64,000 bases of DNA from Gigaspora rosea (lineage: Eukaryota > Glomeromycota > Glomeromycetes > Diversisporales > Gigasporaceae). The notes below the pieces were generated by a model that worked only from the letters and a program-made list of their open reading frames with translations, was not told the DNA's origin and did no database searches. Shown here piece by piece: positions 1 through 10,088 of the stretch; position 1 is the stretch's first letter; each line of letters starts with the position of its first letter. The DNA lies in NCBI GenBank assembly GCA_003550325.1, contig QKWP01000273.1, forward strand, positions 222,160-286,159. The letters are read 5' to 3'. A program made the translations under genes and the position numbers.

Positions 1-302
1 AAAATACATAAACCCCTATGGGAATATAACTAACAGTTACTTTAACCTGTGTAAAGTTGTAAAAATTATATAATACTAAATAAAAAAACTTTCTTCTTTA
101 TCTAAATTTACTTATCATATGTATGGAAGAAAAACTAATACTATCAAAAAACCTACTTAAATTGCAGAGAAATATGCATAAAGAACTACAGCTAGAAAAA
201 GAACCTTCTATAAAGAAATTTTATTTCAGTAAATTCTCCAAAATATTTTATATATCATTCATTATTTATTTTAGTATAACCGAAATTTACTTATGACTTG
301 AT

Positions 303-430
303 TCCAATATGGTAGCATTACCAATTTGGAAGAGGTAAATATTGCTAATCTTTTAAAGGGAGTATACCAGAATGCCCACTTTGTTGAAATTTTGAAAGAG
401 CCAAAGAGACAAGGGATGTGCCAGAAAAAC
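303..430 (+). repeat. Fragment of a dispersed retroposon family
   Basis: The stretch with GCTAATCTTTTAAAGGGAG and GTTGAAATTTTGAAAGAG aligns by eye with 18540-18650 (GCCGATCTTTTAGAGGGGG, GTCGAAATTTTGAAAAG), with 54090-54160, and with the longer poly(A)-tailed copies at 29.1-30.2 kb and 31.2-32.7 kb. It is a short, diverged piece with no end visible. Confidence 0.5.
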
Positions 431-559
431 CAACTTGTTTTTATAAGTTTGAAACCATATAAGATTTGCAGTTTATAGAATATGATAAATCATTTATACA
501 GAATTTATTATATATGCAATATATACCCAATATATATAATGCATATATAATATATATAT

Positions 560-842
560 AGGGATTGTGGCATGGCAAAAAAATATATCATGCTATAGGG
601 CATGCCACTTAACAATTTTCATGCCAGAATGCCACTCTAGCATGCCAATAGCACACTATTATATCAACTTATTCAAATTTACAAATTCTAAAATTTCCCA
701 ACAATCTTGTTCATATTTTATGTTCATTGATTCTGAAATTTTCTGACAATAGATGTATACATATATTGATTATATATAAGTGGCATGCCCTATATTTATT
801 TTTTTTTAAGCCATGCCACTATTGGTATACCTGTAACTGCTA
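560..842. repeat. GGCATGCC-rich MITE, relative of the 50-kb element
   Basis: Several GGCATGCC or near-GGCATGCC words occur here, at about 596-608, 632-638 and 780-790. The reverse complement matches 50660-50900, including the block CTGAAATTTTCTGACAATA and ATAAGTGGCATGCC. The probable ends are TAGGGATTGTGGCATGGC on the left and GCCATGCCACTATTGGTA on the right. No clear target duplication was found. Confidence 0.5.
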
Positions 843-3079
843 TGATATACTCCCTATATGTGCACTATATGTGTTTGACAACATGTGTTCAATATTCTAT
901 ATAAACTTCACACATATTGGGTATATATATAAATATATTTTACACATATCAGCCATATATTGTTTATATATATTATATATATTGGGTACCTAATATTATA
1001 CCAATATATATAATTTTGACCCATGAATTATAGTTTATTTAAATAATATTATAGTTAATTATTAATATAATAGATCTATTTTAAAAATTATTATAGTTTT
1101 TTGCTAGTATACATATAACAAATTTATAAAAACTTTAAAATTTAAAATCTGTTATACTTTTTATTTATTATATAATATATATTAAAGTAGTGTTAAAGTT
1201 CTATTTTTTATATTTCCCAAATTTATTATTTGTATTTTTCTGTAAATTTAGCTTTTTTTTAAATTTTTAATAGTCTTTAAGTAAAAATATTTTAGTAACT
1301 ACTAGGCCAAATTTAGTAAACTTTTTTTTTAATTCTATAGATTCATTGAATTCAAATAGAGTTTATTGAATTTGTCTAGTAGTTGTTAAAATATCTTTGC
1401 TCAAAATTTGAAAAAAATCAAAATATCTATTAAAACAAATTATACAAAATTTTTTTAAACTTAAAGTAAAGATATTTTTGCAACTACTAAGCCAACTTTT
1501 TTTGGTTGAATTCTATGAATCATAGAATCCAAATAAAAAAAAATTAATAGAATTTAATTTGGAAGTTTGCTATTTATCACTAGTAGTGATCATCACCAAT
1601 ATATATTTTGTATCTTTAAATTTTGTTTAAAAAATCATCTTTGAGGCTCTAACAAAAAAAAATTCTCGTAAAATTTTGTATAAACTATGCCTTCTGCCCA
1701 TTCCAGTTCTTATTCTAACCCTAATATTAATCAAATTTTAATTTTTATTTCAGCAAAAACTTTTTATTAATTTTTGTTAATCACATGATCACCACTGGCA
1801 ATAAGTAGTAATTTTCTATAATATTATTTTACTCAAATTTTAAAAAAAAATCAAAAACATTTATTAAAACAGAAGCTGTACCAAAATTTTTTTTAAACTT
1901 TAAGCAAAAATATTTTAGCAACTACAAATCCAAATTTGATAAATTTTTTTTATTTGAATTCTATGAATTTGTAGATATTTTGGATTTTTTTTAAAAATTT
2001 AAGTAAAGATAACTTTGTAACTATTAAGTTAAATATCTATAGATTCATAAAATTCAAACCAAAAAAAGTTTATTGAATTTGGCTTAGCAGTTGCAGAGAT
2101 ATCTCCACTTAAAAAAATTTTGTATAGTTTGTTTTGATAGATGGTTTGATTTTTTCAAACTTGAGCTAAAATATTTTAGCACTACTAGACCAAAATTCAA
2201 TAAACTTTTTTTTATTTGAATTCTGTAAATAGAATTTAATGAAAAAACTTTACTAAATTTGATTTAGCTTAAAGTTTAAAAAAAAGTTAAATCTGCAGGG
2301 GGTATGAATAATAAATTTGGGGTATAAAAAATAATTCCCTTATTTATTAGTAAAAAATGCATTATGATGTTTTTGTCATATAACAAATAAAATGCATAAT
2401 ACACTTTGCCTTTTTTTTATTAAAAACATTTAGTTTCTTTCTAAATAAACCTAACCCGAAGATTTAGATCAGACGAATAATATTATTATATATATCTGGC
2501 TATTCAGAGGAAAACTATCTGAATATAATCATTTGGTCCGAAAAATTTTTTACTTTGGTAGATAAAAATATAGTATTATAATTATCATCAGCAAAAATAT
2601 ATATGCATAAACTTGGCAAGTTTTTATGGTATGTAAGAAAATCATAAACTTACGTAAAATTTAGCGTAATACTACATAAGTCTTACGATGTATAAGAAAA
2701 TCATAAATTTACGTAAAAATTTTATGTAAATTTACGATTTTCTTATGCACTGTAAAACTTGCATAGTTTTACACTAAACCTTTTATGTAAGTTTACGATT
2801 TTCTTATATATTGTAAAAACTTGCGAAAGTTTACGCTAAATTTTTTACAATTTTTTTATGAACTGTAAGAAATCGTAAATTTACCTAAATTTCTTACATA
2901 AATATTCGAACCCTTTCGAAATATTTTAGGACCAGAAAACAAGCTGGATTAATAGATCTGTAACCTGGATCGCGCATTGGACTAATTTTTCGAAATAGTT
3001 CGAATAGTTTGATGAAGTTCAAATTCTGTACTACAAGATCAGATTAGATCTTTTGTTTATAATTAGATCTTCTATTTTG

Positions 3080-4630
3080 TTTTTTTCACTTTTTTGTTTT
3101 TCATTTTTTGTTTTTGTTTGTTTTTTTTGTTTTTATTTGTTTTTTTTTGTTTTTGTTTGTTTTTGTTTGTTTTTTTTTATTTTTTTTTTATTTTTTTAAT
3201 TTTTTTAATTTATTTTTATTTTGGCACTTTACAAGAAAAAAAACCAACTTTTCGAAACTTTGCGCATGCCAACTATGACTTCTAACACTTTTAAGAACAC
3301 ACCCCCAGCAATTTCTAAATTTTAAAGAACACTTCTTTAGAGAAATGGCGCAAGTTTTCGCAAGCGTTTGCAAGTTTTTGCAAGTTTTTGCAAGTTCTTG
3401 CAAGGTTTAACTTCATTTATTTTTTCGTTTAAAGGTTTTTGTTTTTGTTTTTTTGGTTTATTTAAAATTTTTTTATTAATTTATTTTATTTCGGCACTTT
3501 GCGAGAAAAACAAACAACTTTCGAAACATTGCGCATACCAACTACGACTTTCGACACTTTCAAGAACACATACCAGCAATTTCTAAATCTTCAAGAACAC
3601 TTCTTTAGAGAAATGGTTGCAAGTTTTTGCAAGTTTTTGCAAGTTCTTGCAAGGTTTCGTTTCATTTATTTTTTCATTTCGTGCTTTTTGTTTTTGTTTT
3701 TTTGGTTTATTTTTAAAATTTTTTTATTAATTTATTTTATTTCGACACTTTGCGAGAAAAACAACAACTTTTCGAAACCTTGCGCATGCCAACTACGACT
3801 TCCGACACTTTCAAGAACACACCCCCAGCAATTTCTAAATCTTCAAGAACGCTTCTTTAGAGAAATGGTTGCAAGTTTTTGCAAGTTTTCGCAAGTTTTT
3901 GCAAGTTCTTGCAAGGTTTCGTTTTATTTATTTTTTTATTTCGTGCTTTTTGTTTTTGTTTTTTTGGTTTATTTTTAAAATTTTTTTATTAATTTATTTT
4001 ATTTCGGCACTTTGGGAGAAAAACAACATTTTCGAAACATTGCGCATACCAACTATGACTTTCGACACCTTCAAGAACACATACCAGCAATTTCTAAATC
4101 TTCAAGAACGCTTCTTTAGAGAAATGGTTGCAAGTTTTCGCAAGTTTTCGCAAGTTTTTGCAAGTTTTTGCAAGGTTTCGTTTTATTTATTTTTTTATTT
4201 CGTGTTTTTTGTTTTTGTTTTTTTGTTTTATTTTTAAAATTTTTTTATTAATTTATTTTATTTCGGCACTTTGCGAGAAAAACAACAACTTTTCGAAATC
4301 TTGCGCATGCCAACTACGACTTCTGACACTTTCAAAAACACACCCCCAGCAATTTTTAAATTTTCAAGAACGCTTCTTTAAAGAAATGTGCGCAAGTTTT
4401 CGCAAGTTTTTGCTAGTTTTTGCAAGTTCTTGCAAGGCTTCGCTTTATTTTTTTTTTGTTTTGTGTTTTTTGTTTTTGTTTTGTTTTGGTTTATTTTAAA
4501 TTTTTTTATTAATTTATTTTATTTTGGCACTTTGCGAGAAAAACAACAACTATTCGAAACCTTGCGCATACCAGCTACGACTTCTGACACTTTCAAAAAC
4601 GATAGAAAACAAAGAAGCGAAGATAATAGC
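3080..4630. repeat. Satellite-like tandem array, 252-268 bp units
   Basis: Five full units and a partial sixth are visible; the anchor ATTTCTAAAT (or a one-base variant) recurs at 3311, 3579, 3831, 4090 and 4352. Units 1, 3 and 5 carry ACACCCCCAGC where units 2 and 4 carry ACATACCAGC, so the array is a roughly 520-bp dimeric higher-order repeat. Each unit contains a run of 10-bp subrepeats of the GCAAGTTTTC type and a long T-rich tract. Open frames across the array (3499-4499) only reflect the repeat period and are not proposed as genes. Confidence 0.85.
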
Positions 4631-4923
4631 TAACTGTAGAGTAAGTGAAAATAAGTGTATAGGGCTAGTTTTTTGTATATAGTAATAGAATTAGATGCGA
4701 CAAAGTGCGAAAGTAGTTTAAAATATTTGTAATAATGTAAAAATAATACGTAATATATAATAAAGTATGTAATATTAATTAAAAATATATATTTAATAAA
4801 TGTAAAAATATAATATATAATAATAATAAATAAAAATACAAATTTTATAATAAATTGTGAAACTGTGCGAAATATTGCGAAACTCTGTAAAAAAGCATGA
4901 TTATGTGAATATGTATATCATTT

Positions 4924-5152
4924 AGGCCATACAAATTTAACTACTTGGTTTTCATAACATGTATCTTTTTAACTGACCCGGCCGGCCGGCTTTTTTTTTT
5001 ACATTTCATATATAAAATTTTATGAAATTTATATAAAATTTTTCTTAAAATCCCACCCGGTTATTAAAACATATAAAAGATTTTTTTTGAGGTTTCCAAA
5101 TTTTGACCCGGCCGGGTTATAAAAACCAATTGATTAATTTTTCATGGCCTTA
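4924..5152. repeat. Small inverted-repeat element with CCGGCCGG core
   Basis: The left end (AGGCCATACAAATTTAACTA then TTGGTTTT) and the right end (AAAACCAATTGATTAAT then TTTCATGGCCT) are inverted repeats. GACCCGGCCGGC and GACCCGGCCGGG sit inside. A diverged relative lies at about 49450-49585 (GCCGTCCGGCTG, AAACCAAGTAATTAAATT, ATGGCCTTATG). Confidence 0.5.
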
Positions 5153-5479
5153 TTTATTTTTTAAAAAATTTTAAAAATTTGTGAAAATTTGCAAAATGTT
5201 GCGAAACAATGCGAAAACATCACAAAATATGCGAAAATATTACTCCTGCGATCCTGCAACACCCCAAAGGGTCATTTTTTTTATTTCGCATTGTATCATA
5301 AGATTTTTGAAATATTATGGCAATAACTTACGTAAGATTACGTATATATCTGCTATAGCGTAAGCTTACGTAATTATTACCCCTACGTAATATTCTGAAC
5401 TAATCGTAAGATTTTTGCAAGTTTACACTTGTGTAAAAACTTTCGGAGGTTTACGCAAATTTTTTTTTGCTGATGATCA

Positions 5480-6650
5480 TAGTGAATAAAAGCATGAAGA
5501 ACTTCGCAAGGAAGTAGTCATGTAACCCTTAACAAGTACTGTATATATTTTTAGTAACAAATTAATTTACTAGTATTCAGTAAAAAAAAAATATATTCCG
5601 AGTATGGCATTATTTATTTGAGGCTCCTGTGATCAAAGTCTTTATAAACTTTGATTCAGTGTCATTTACCTGTTTTTTTAAGAACACTAAAGTCATAAAA
5701 ACTCTTACATGATCCATTATTATGTTGAACAAGATATAAGTCCATTATTATTAGAACTGCACATCAAGACAATTGTTTGTTTAATGCTGCATACTCAATT
5801 TAATTTTTTTTAAAACCTGCCTACTACTATACTATATCAAATTATTTGTTGAAATTCTAATGTGAGGTGCACATCATTTTTGGGACACACATGGGCGTTA
5901 TTTGAAAACCATACATCTATTTTTAGAGGATATGATTTTCACGCCTATGCCTGTTATTTCGCGAAGAATATGTTAATTTGTGCGAAAATTTATAATAAAG
6001 ATTTCTTATCACCAACAGATTTGTTTGAAATGTAAAGAAAAAAAGGTTTAAAAATTTAAATAGGATTTTCAATTATAAAAAGTGTCTTTTCTAAAAAAAA
6101 ATTATGTAAATTTGTAAACCTATGAAAATACACAGAAAACTTAATATTCAGATTACCAAAACTAACAGGCAATTAATTGATTTAGTAATGGTAATAATGA
6201 AATATGCTCTAAATATCAATATCAAATTCGCAAAATAATCATTGGTCAATTTTTATAATCCATACATATCGTTGTGTCTGTCAAGAAATACGCAATTTTA
6301 ACAACCCGATTGGTTGAACTTATCATGTGCCTCTTAACTATTAAATACTATTAAATCCAAATATTAATAAAATGTTATAAGGAAGAGCTTTTTCAGGCAA
6401 TGTAACCTCTCTCACCACAATTATAGCATCTTATTCCTCCATTTTTTGGCTGTCGCTACCGAGCTTGAAGTTGGTACGTACTGGCTGGAGTCAATGATAT
6501 TGAACCCAATAATGCATGGGCATTGGGAAATCGTGAAGCATGATGAGCAACACGAGGAGCCATTGCAGATTTGAATGAGTTGTCAGAAATCAAGTCAGAA
6601 ATACACGGGTATTAGGTCAACATGACGCAGCTGATTACATGATGGGCATT
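5480..6650. other. Gene-free region, partly duplicated near 38 kb
   Basis: No gene is visible. Two blocks match sequence beside the second kinase locus: about 5725-6100 (ATTATTAGAACTGCACATC, AAAATTTATAATAAAG, TTTGAAATGTAAAGAAAAAA) matches 38010-38200, and about 6235-6320 (CATTGGTCAATTTTTAT, ACATATCG) matches 38385-38460. These look like shared intergenic flanks of duplicated kinase units. Confidence 0.5.
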
Positions 6651-7062
6651 TTTTATAATTCCGGATTAAATATAATATAGTTACGCTTTCTATTTGGCAT
6701 TGGAGAGTGATAAATTATTTTATGACAAATAAGAATTAGCTAATATGGGGTGTTCCCTATTGAAAGGGCCCATTTTTACATTCATCTCATTTTGAGATAA
6801 TTGAGTTTAACCATTTGTTTTGATTTTCGGACTAATCCGGGATTAATCAAATTTCACAATTTTGATTGGTTAAATGTATAGGGATGTTATCCTGCTCCAA
6901 TCGGTTAGCTTGTGCTTAAAACCGATTGGAACTCTGTTCGGAGCACATTTAAATAAAAACCGATTTTTTGAACTCAGTTTATATAAATGCATTAATAATT
7001 ATGCTTGCATAAGCAGTTTAATAAAACCTGCTATCACTTTACCTGCTTTTTTTTTTTTTTTT

Positions 7063-7182
7063 TGGCGATCGTATCGTTATTACTTTTTTTTTCTTTTAGC
7101 GATCATATCGCTATTACTTTTTTTTTCTTTTGGCGATTATTTTTTTTTCTTTTGGCGATCATTCATATCGCTATTACTTTTT
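7063..7182. repeat. Minisatellite, GGCGATC plus T-tract
   Basis: Tandem, unequal copies (about 25-43 bp) of a unit with TTTTGGCGATC or TTTTAGCGATC, ATATCGCTATTAC and a run of T lie inside the hAT element. The open frames on the plus strand here follow the repeat and are not genes. Confidence 0.75.
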
Positions 7183-7312
7183 ATTAAAGCAAATACATTT
7201 AAAATATATAAATTTTTGCATTATAATATTATTGCATCTATTTGCTGTTATTTTTTTTATCCAATTTATTAATCTTCATTACAGTCAATAATACCCGCTT
7301 CATACCAGGTCT

Positions 7313-7600
7313 TTAAGCAGAGACTTGCGGAGGTATTTTCTTCAGAGAACCTGTTACGTGTTGGGTTGATTGTATTTTTTTGCTTTCGAAACCATTTCTT
7401 TGCTCGGTACGTTTTATTGCAAAGGTTGCAATGTCATTTATCACCAAATTCAGTAAGTTCGTTCCAGAAAGTGTCCTTTTTTTACTCATGGTTTGTACTA
7501 TAAGCGTTCCAGGTCCAAGTGCATTTTGAGATATTGAACTTGAAGAGGTAGGTTCAATTGAATGGATAAGTTCTTCAAATGTATTGTCTTCGTCCATCAA
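7313..7600 (-). CDS. Hypothetical 95-residue open frame inside a hAT element
   Basis: I do not recognise this frame. It starts MMDEDNTFEELIHSIEP, continues with a serine-rich stretch and a basic centre, and lacks a membrane segment. Codon composition is less A/T-biased than the surrounding DNA, so it may be a leftover exon of a transposase or of captured host sequence. It is confined to the non-autonomous element. It could equally be chance. Confidence 0.25.
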   Translation of the reverse strand: MMDEDNTFEELIHSIEPTSSSSISQNALGPGTLIVQTMSKKRTLSGTNLLNLVINDIATFAIKRTEQRNGFESKKIQSTQHVTGSLKKIPPQVSA

Positions 7601-8561
7601 ATAGTGAAATTCAAGTAAAAAAAAAATATGTAAAAAAAAAGAAATCGCATATTTATATTATTTATTAAAAAAAAAATTAAAATGACTAATTGTCGTCACA
7701 TTAAATTAACTTTTAATTAAAAAAAAAATCAAAGCAAATTGACTTTTGTTCGTTATAAGATAGTAATTTTTTATTCGTCATATCACGACACATTAACATA
7801 TCACGCCACATTAAATTAAAAAAAAAAAATTAAAGAAAATTGATTTTTTCGTCATGAGATAGTAATTATTTATTCGTCATAACGATAGTCTAAATTAATA
7901 TTGCTCAACCGATCTATCAAACTCGTTTGGAGCATGATTTAATAATAAAAATCATGTGACCGCAAAAACTCGAGTTCCATTGGGTTCGGTTCCAAGCAGG
8001 GTCGAACTGAGTTTCGCCAAGCAGGATAACATCTCTATAAATGTAGCAGGTGACTATCGGGTAGCCTCGTGATGTGCTTGGCACTTAGACAACTTCGTTT
8101 AATATTTCTTTTACATTATCTTTATTTTTTATTATGCAAATCGACTTTCATTTATAATTGAAAAATGTCAACCATGTTAAAATTTACATGAATCTTATAA
8201 AAACTCAATTTTTGAAAATTGTAAAAATGGGCCCTTTTAATAGGGGACACCCCATATAATAATATATTAGCTAATTCTTATTTGTCATTTCCTGTGATTT
8301 ACCACGCCCCTAGTGCCAAATGGAATGTGTCAGCTTTATTAAATTTAATCCGTAATTCTTTTATCCAGCAAAAACATTAATCTTGCATCATAAAATATGT
8401 ATATTACATAAAAATTTATTTTTTTAATATATAATTTTATATACAGTATAACATAAAAAATAAGACAAAATAAATATGAATCATCATTTTCATAAAGCAA
8501 GATAAAAGAAAAATCAATTATTAATCATCAATGATCTCGACAGACTTAACCTTTTGGATGA

Positions 8562-10070
8562 TCATTCCTCGTTGATCTTAGAAAGATGATATTGAGAGTT
8601 TAATTCTTGATTTAACTCTTCATTTATCTTTTTGGTGTTGATCAATTTACTTGTGTACATATCATTTGAATGAATAGGTGATTTTAATTTTGGTTTGATC
8701 TTATCTGCTTCAAAAAATTGCTCCTTGATCTCATTATCATCATCTTGTTCCATCTCTTCAAGCCAAAATCCAACTCTGTGACAAATATTTGTTGCCGTTG
8801 GTCGTTTATTTGGATCAGATTCCATGCATCTTTTGGCCAATTTTACGTAGCATTGTGGTGTTTCCTCACCAAATTCAGGTCGTTCGCCTCGGCAAATTCT
8901 CAATAAAAGTTTAGTATCAAAAGACTCACCATCAAACGCTTTTTTTCCCGTTGCTAACTCTGTCATAATGACACCAAGGCTGTAAATATCCGCTGCTTGA
9001 GTGAATGGCTTTCCTTGTAAGACTTCTGGCGCTACATACGGCATAACACCATTGATTTCACCATCTTGTTTAATATCAGATGATGAAAGTCTCAAATCAG
9101 TAATGTATGCACTATGTAAACCTTCTTGCAAAATATTACCAGAATGCAAATCTTGGTGGATCAATTCTTGAGAATGAATTGCTTCAAGATCAGAAGCGAT
9201 ACAATATAATATATTTAATTTATTTTTCCATGCCGATTGAGATACGGTTTCGAGATTCTGACGCAATGAACCTTCTCTTGCATATTCCAAAACAATAATG
9301 TAATCTTTAGTCGTATCGTCTCTTGATACTCCACAACATTCTAAAAATGATGGAATTTCATAACCTATATCGCAATAATGCTTCAATTCTAGAACGAAAT
9401 TTGCTACATTTTTATTCGAATTGTGAATAACTTTAAGTGCAACATTTTGATTGGTTTCATCATTTTTATTATACCAATGTGCGTAAAATACAGTAGCAAA
9501 TCCACCTTTCCCTATTTCTCTAATATTTTTGAATTCATTATAATTAATCCATGATATTTTATATTTTTCATCGTTTAAGATCTCTTTAATACCATCATCG
9601 ATTTCATCATCAGAAATTTTATTTATTTTTTTAAGATTTCTTAATTTTCGATACCAATGATTAGCCCTTTGAATATTTCTTTGTACTCCAATTCCATTAC
9701 GGTAACAATTACTAAGATTTCTTATTCCCCTAAAATCATTCATATTAGCTGCTTTTTTGTACCATTCAAACGCTTTACGGTCATCTTTTATAACACCTCT
9801 TCCTGTACGATAACATTTACCAAGACCATTCATCCCTCTAGGGTTTCCCATATCAGCTGACTTTTGACAATAACTGAATGCCTTATGTAAATCCTGTTTA
9901 ACACCGATTCTAAGACCATAACAAGTTCCAACTCTGCTCATTGCACCCGGATGGCCCATTTCAGCTGATTTTTGATAGTATTCAAATGCTTTGTATTCAT
10001 CTTTTTCAACTCCGATGCCGTTCCTATATTTATTTCCGAGTTCGTAAAGTTCATCGCCTGTCTGACTCAT
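8562..10070 (-). CDS. Sel1-repeat protein kinase, degenerate catalytic motifs (kinase 1)
   Basis: A single-exon gene of 508 residues from the upstream ATG at 10088, or 502 from Met7 at 10070. Met7 is preferred because the next residues (SQTGDELYELG) correspond to the start of the Sel1 array. Residues 10-150 are four Sel1-like repeats, the tetratricopeptide-like scaffold that binds proteins. Residues 180-445 are a kinase domain with the glycine loop EIGKGGFATV (191-200), VALK lysine 219, an APE-type motif (353-355) and a terminal CHRVGFW. Two canonical motifs are changed: HRD reads H-Q-D (311-313) and D-L-G reads D-L-R (331-333). The catalytic Asp313, Asn318 and metal-binding Asp331 remain. 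The paralog at 35.9 kb keeps both motifs. Such kinases are greatly expanded in arbuscular mycorrhizal fungi. A signalling role is inferred; activity is doubtful and a scaffold or pseudokinase role is possible. Confidence 0.9.
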   Translation of the reverse strand: MSQTGDELYELGNKYRNGIGVEKDEYKAFEYYQKSAEMGHPGAMSRVGTCYGLRIGVKQDLHKAFSYCQKSADMGNPRGMNGLGKCYRTGRGVIKDDRKAFEWYKKAANMNDFRGIRNLSNCYRNGIGVQRNIQRANHWYRKLRNLKKINKISDDEIDDGIKEILNDEKYKISWINYNEFKNIREIGKGGFATVFYAHWYNKNDETNQNVALKVIHNSNKNVANFVLELKHYCDIGYEIPSFLECCGVSRDDTTKDYIIVLEYAREGSLRQNLETVSQSAWKNKLNILYCIASDLEAIHSQELIHQDLHSGNILQEGLHSAYITDLRLSSSDIKQDGEINGVMPYVAPEVLQGKPFTQAADIYSLGVIMTELATGKKAFDGESFDTKLLLRICRGERPEFGEETPQCYVKLAKRCMESDPNKRPTATNICHRVGFWLEEMEQDDDNEIKEQFFEADKIKPKLKSPIHSNDMYTSKLINTKKINEELNQELNSQYHLSKINEE

Positions 10071-10088
10071 GTTAAAGGTGTATATCAA

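Larger units (their letters stand above)
1..2580. other. AT-rich repeat-dominated region without genes
   Basis: No convincing gene is seen; the one open frame over 80 codons (727-993) runs through a repeat. The region holds a retroposon fragment (about 303-430), a GGCATGCC-rich repeat (about 560-842) and many diverged copies, in both orientations, of a short unit centred on AACTACTAGGCCAAATTT (about 1200-2290). That same unit returns near 25880-26140. The rest is low-complexity A/T sequence. Confidence 0.6.
2587..5478. mobile_element. Candidate terminal-inverted-repeat element enclosing a satellite array
   Basis: ATCATCAGCAAAAA at the left is mirrored by TTTTTGCTGATGAT at the right (one end has extra A/T). 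Both subterminal regions are packed with TTACGTAAATTTACG-like and TTTACGATTTTCTTA-like palindromic words (2620-2890 and 5320-5460), as DNA transposon ends often are. No transposase is visible. The interior is the tandem array at 3080-4630 plus GCGAAA-rich sequence. The flanking bases do not give a clean target duplication, so the unit boundary is an inference. Confidence 0.4.
6879..8037. mobile_element. hAT-type element with perfect 8-bp target duplication
   Basis: The ends TAGGGATGTTATCCTGCT and AGCAGGATAACATCTCTA are inverted repeats with one mismatch. TAAATGTA occurs immediately outside both ends (6871-6878 and 8038-8045). An 8-bp duplication with TA(G)-type termini fits the hAT superfamily. 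No intact transposase is present. The interior has a GGCGATC minisatellite and one small open frame, so the element is non-autonomous. Its empty site is preserved in the paralogous MITE at 50312-50659. Confidence 0.85.
6743..8257. mobile_element. ATATGGGGTG MITE, split by a younger hAT element
   Basis: Inverted termini ATATGGGGTGTTCCCTATTG and CTATTAAAAGGGCCC (right arm read on the minus strand) bound the unit. A second, uninterrupted copy lies at 50312-50659. Removing 6879-8037 and one 8-bp duplicate leaves about 350 bp that lines up with that second copy (GATTGGTTAAATGTA then GCAGGTGACTATCGG). The copies therefore form a true repeat family. Confidence 0.75.
6652..8365. mobile_element. Outermost inverted-repeat element of a three-layer nest
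   Basis: The left arm, about 6652-6742 (ending ACAAATAAGAATTAGCTA), is the inverse of the right arm, about 8268-8365 (beginning TAGCTAATTCTTATTTGT). The shared words TTTGGCA and GGATTAAAT extend the match outward. Everything between the arms is explained by the two younger insertions at 6743-8257 and 6879-8037. The ends and target duplication of this oldest layer are not resolved. Confidence 0.5.

Noticed and set aside
3499..4499. Overlapping Phe-rich open frames of up to 159 residues
   Set aside because: They repeat with the satellite period, lack a consistent start, and change frame between units.
6874..7272. 132-residue plus-strand open frame
   Set aside because: It starts at the junction of a hAT terminal repeat and runs through the GGCGATC minisatellite.
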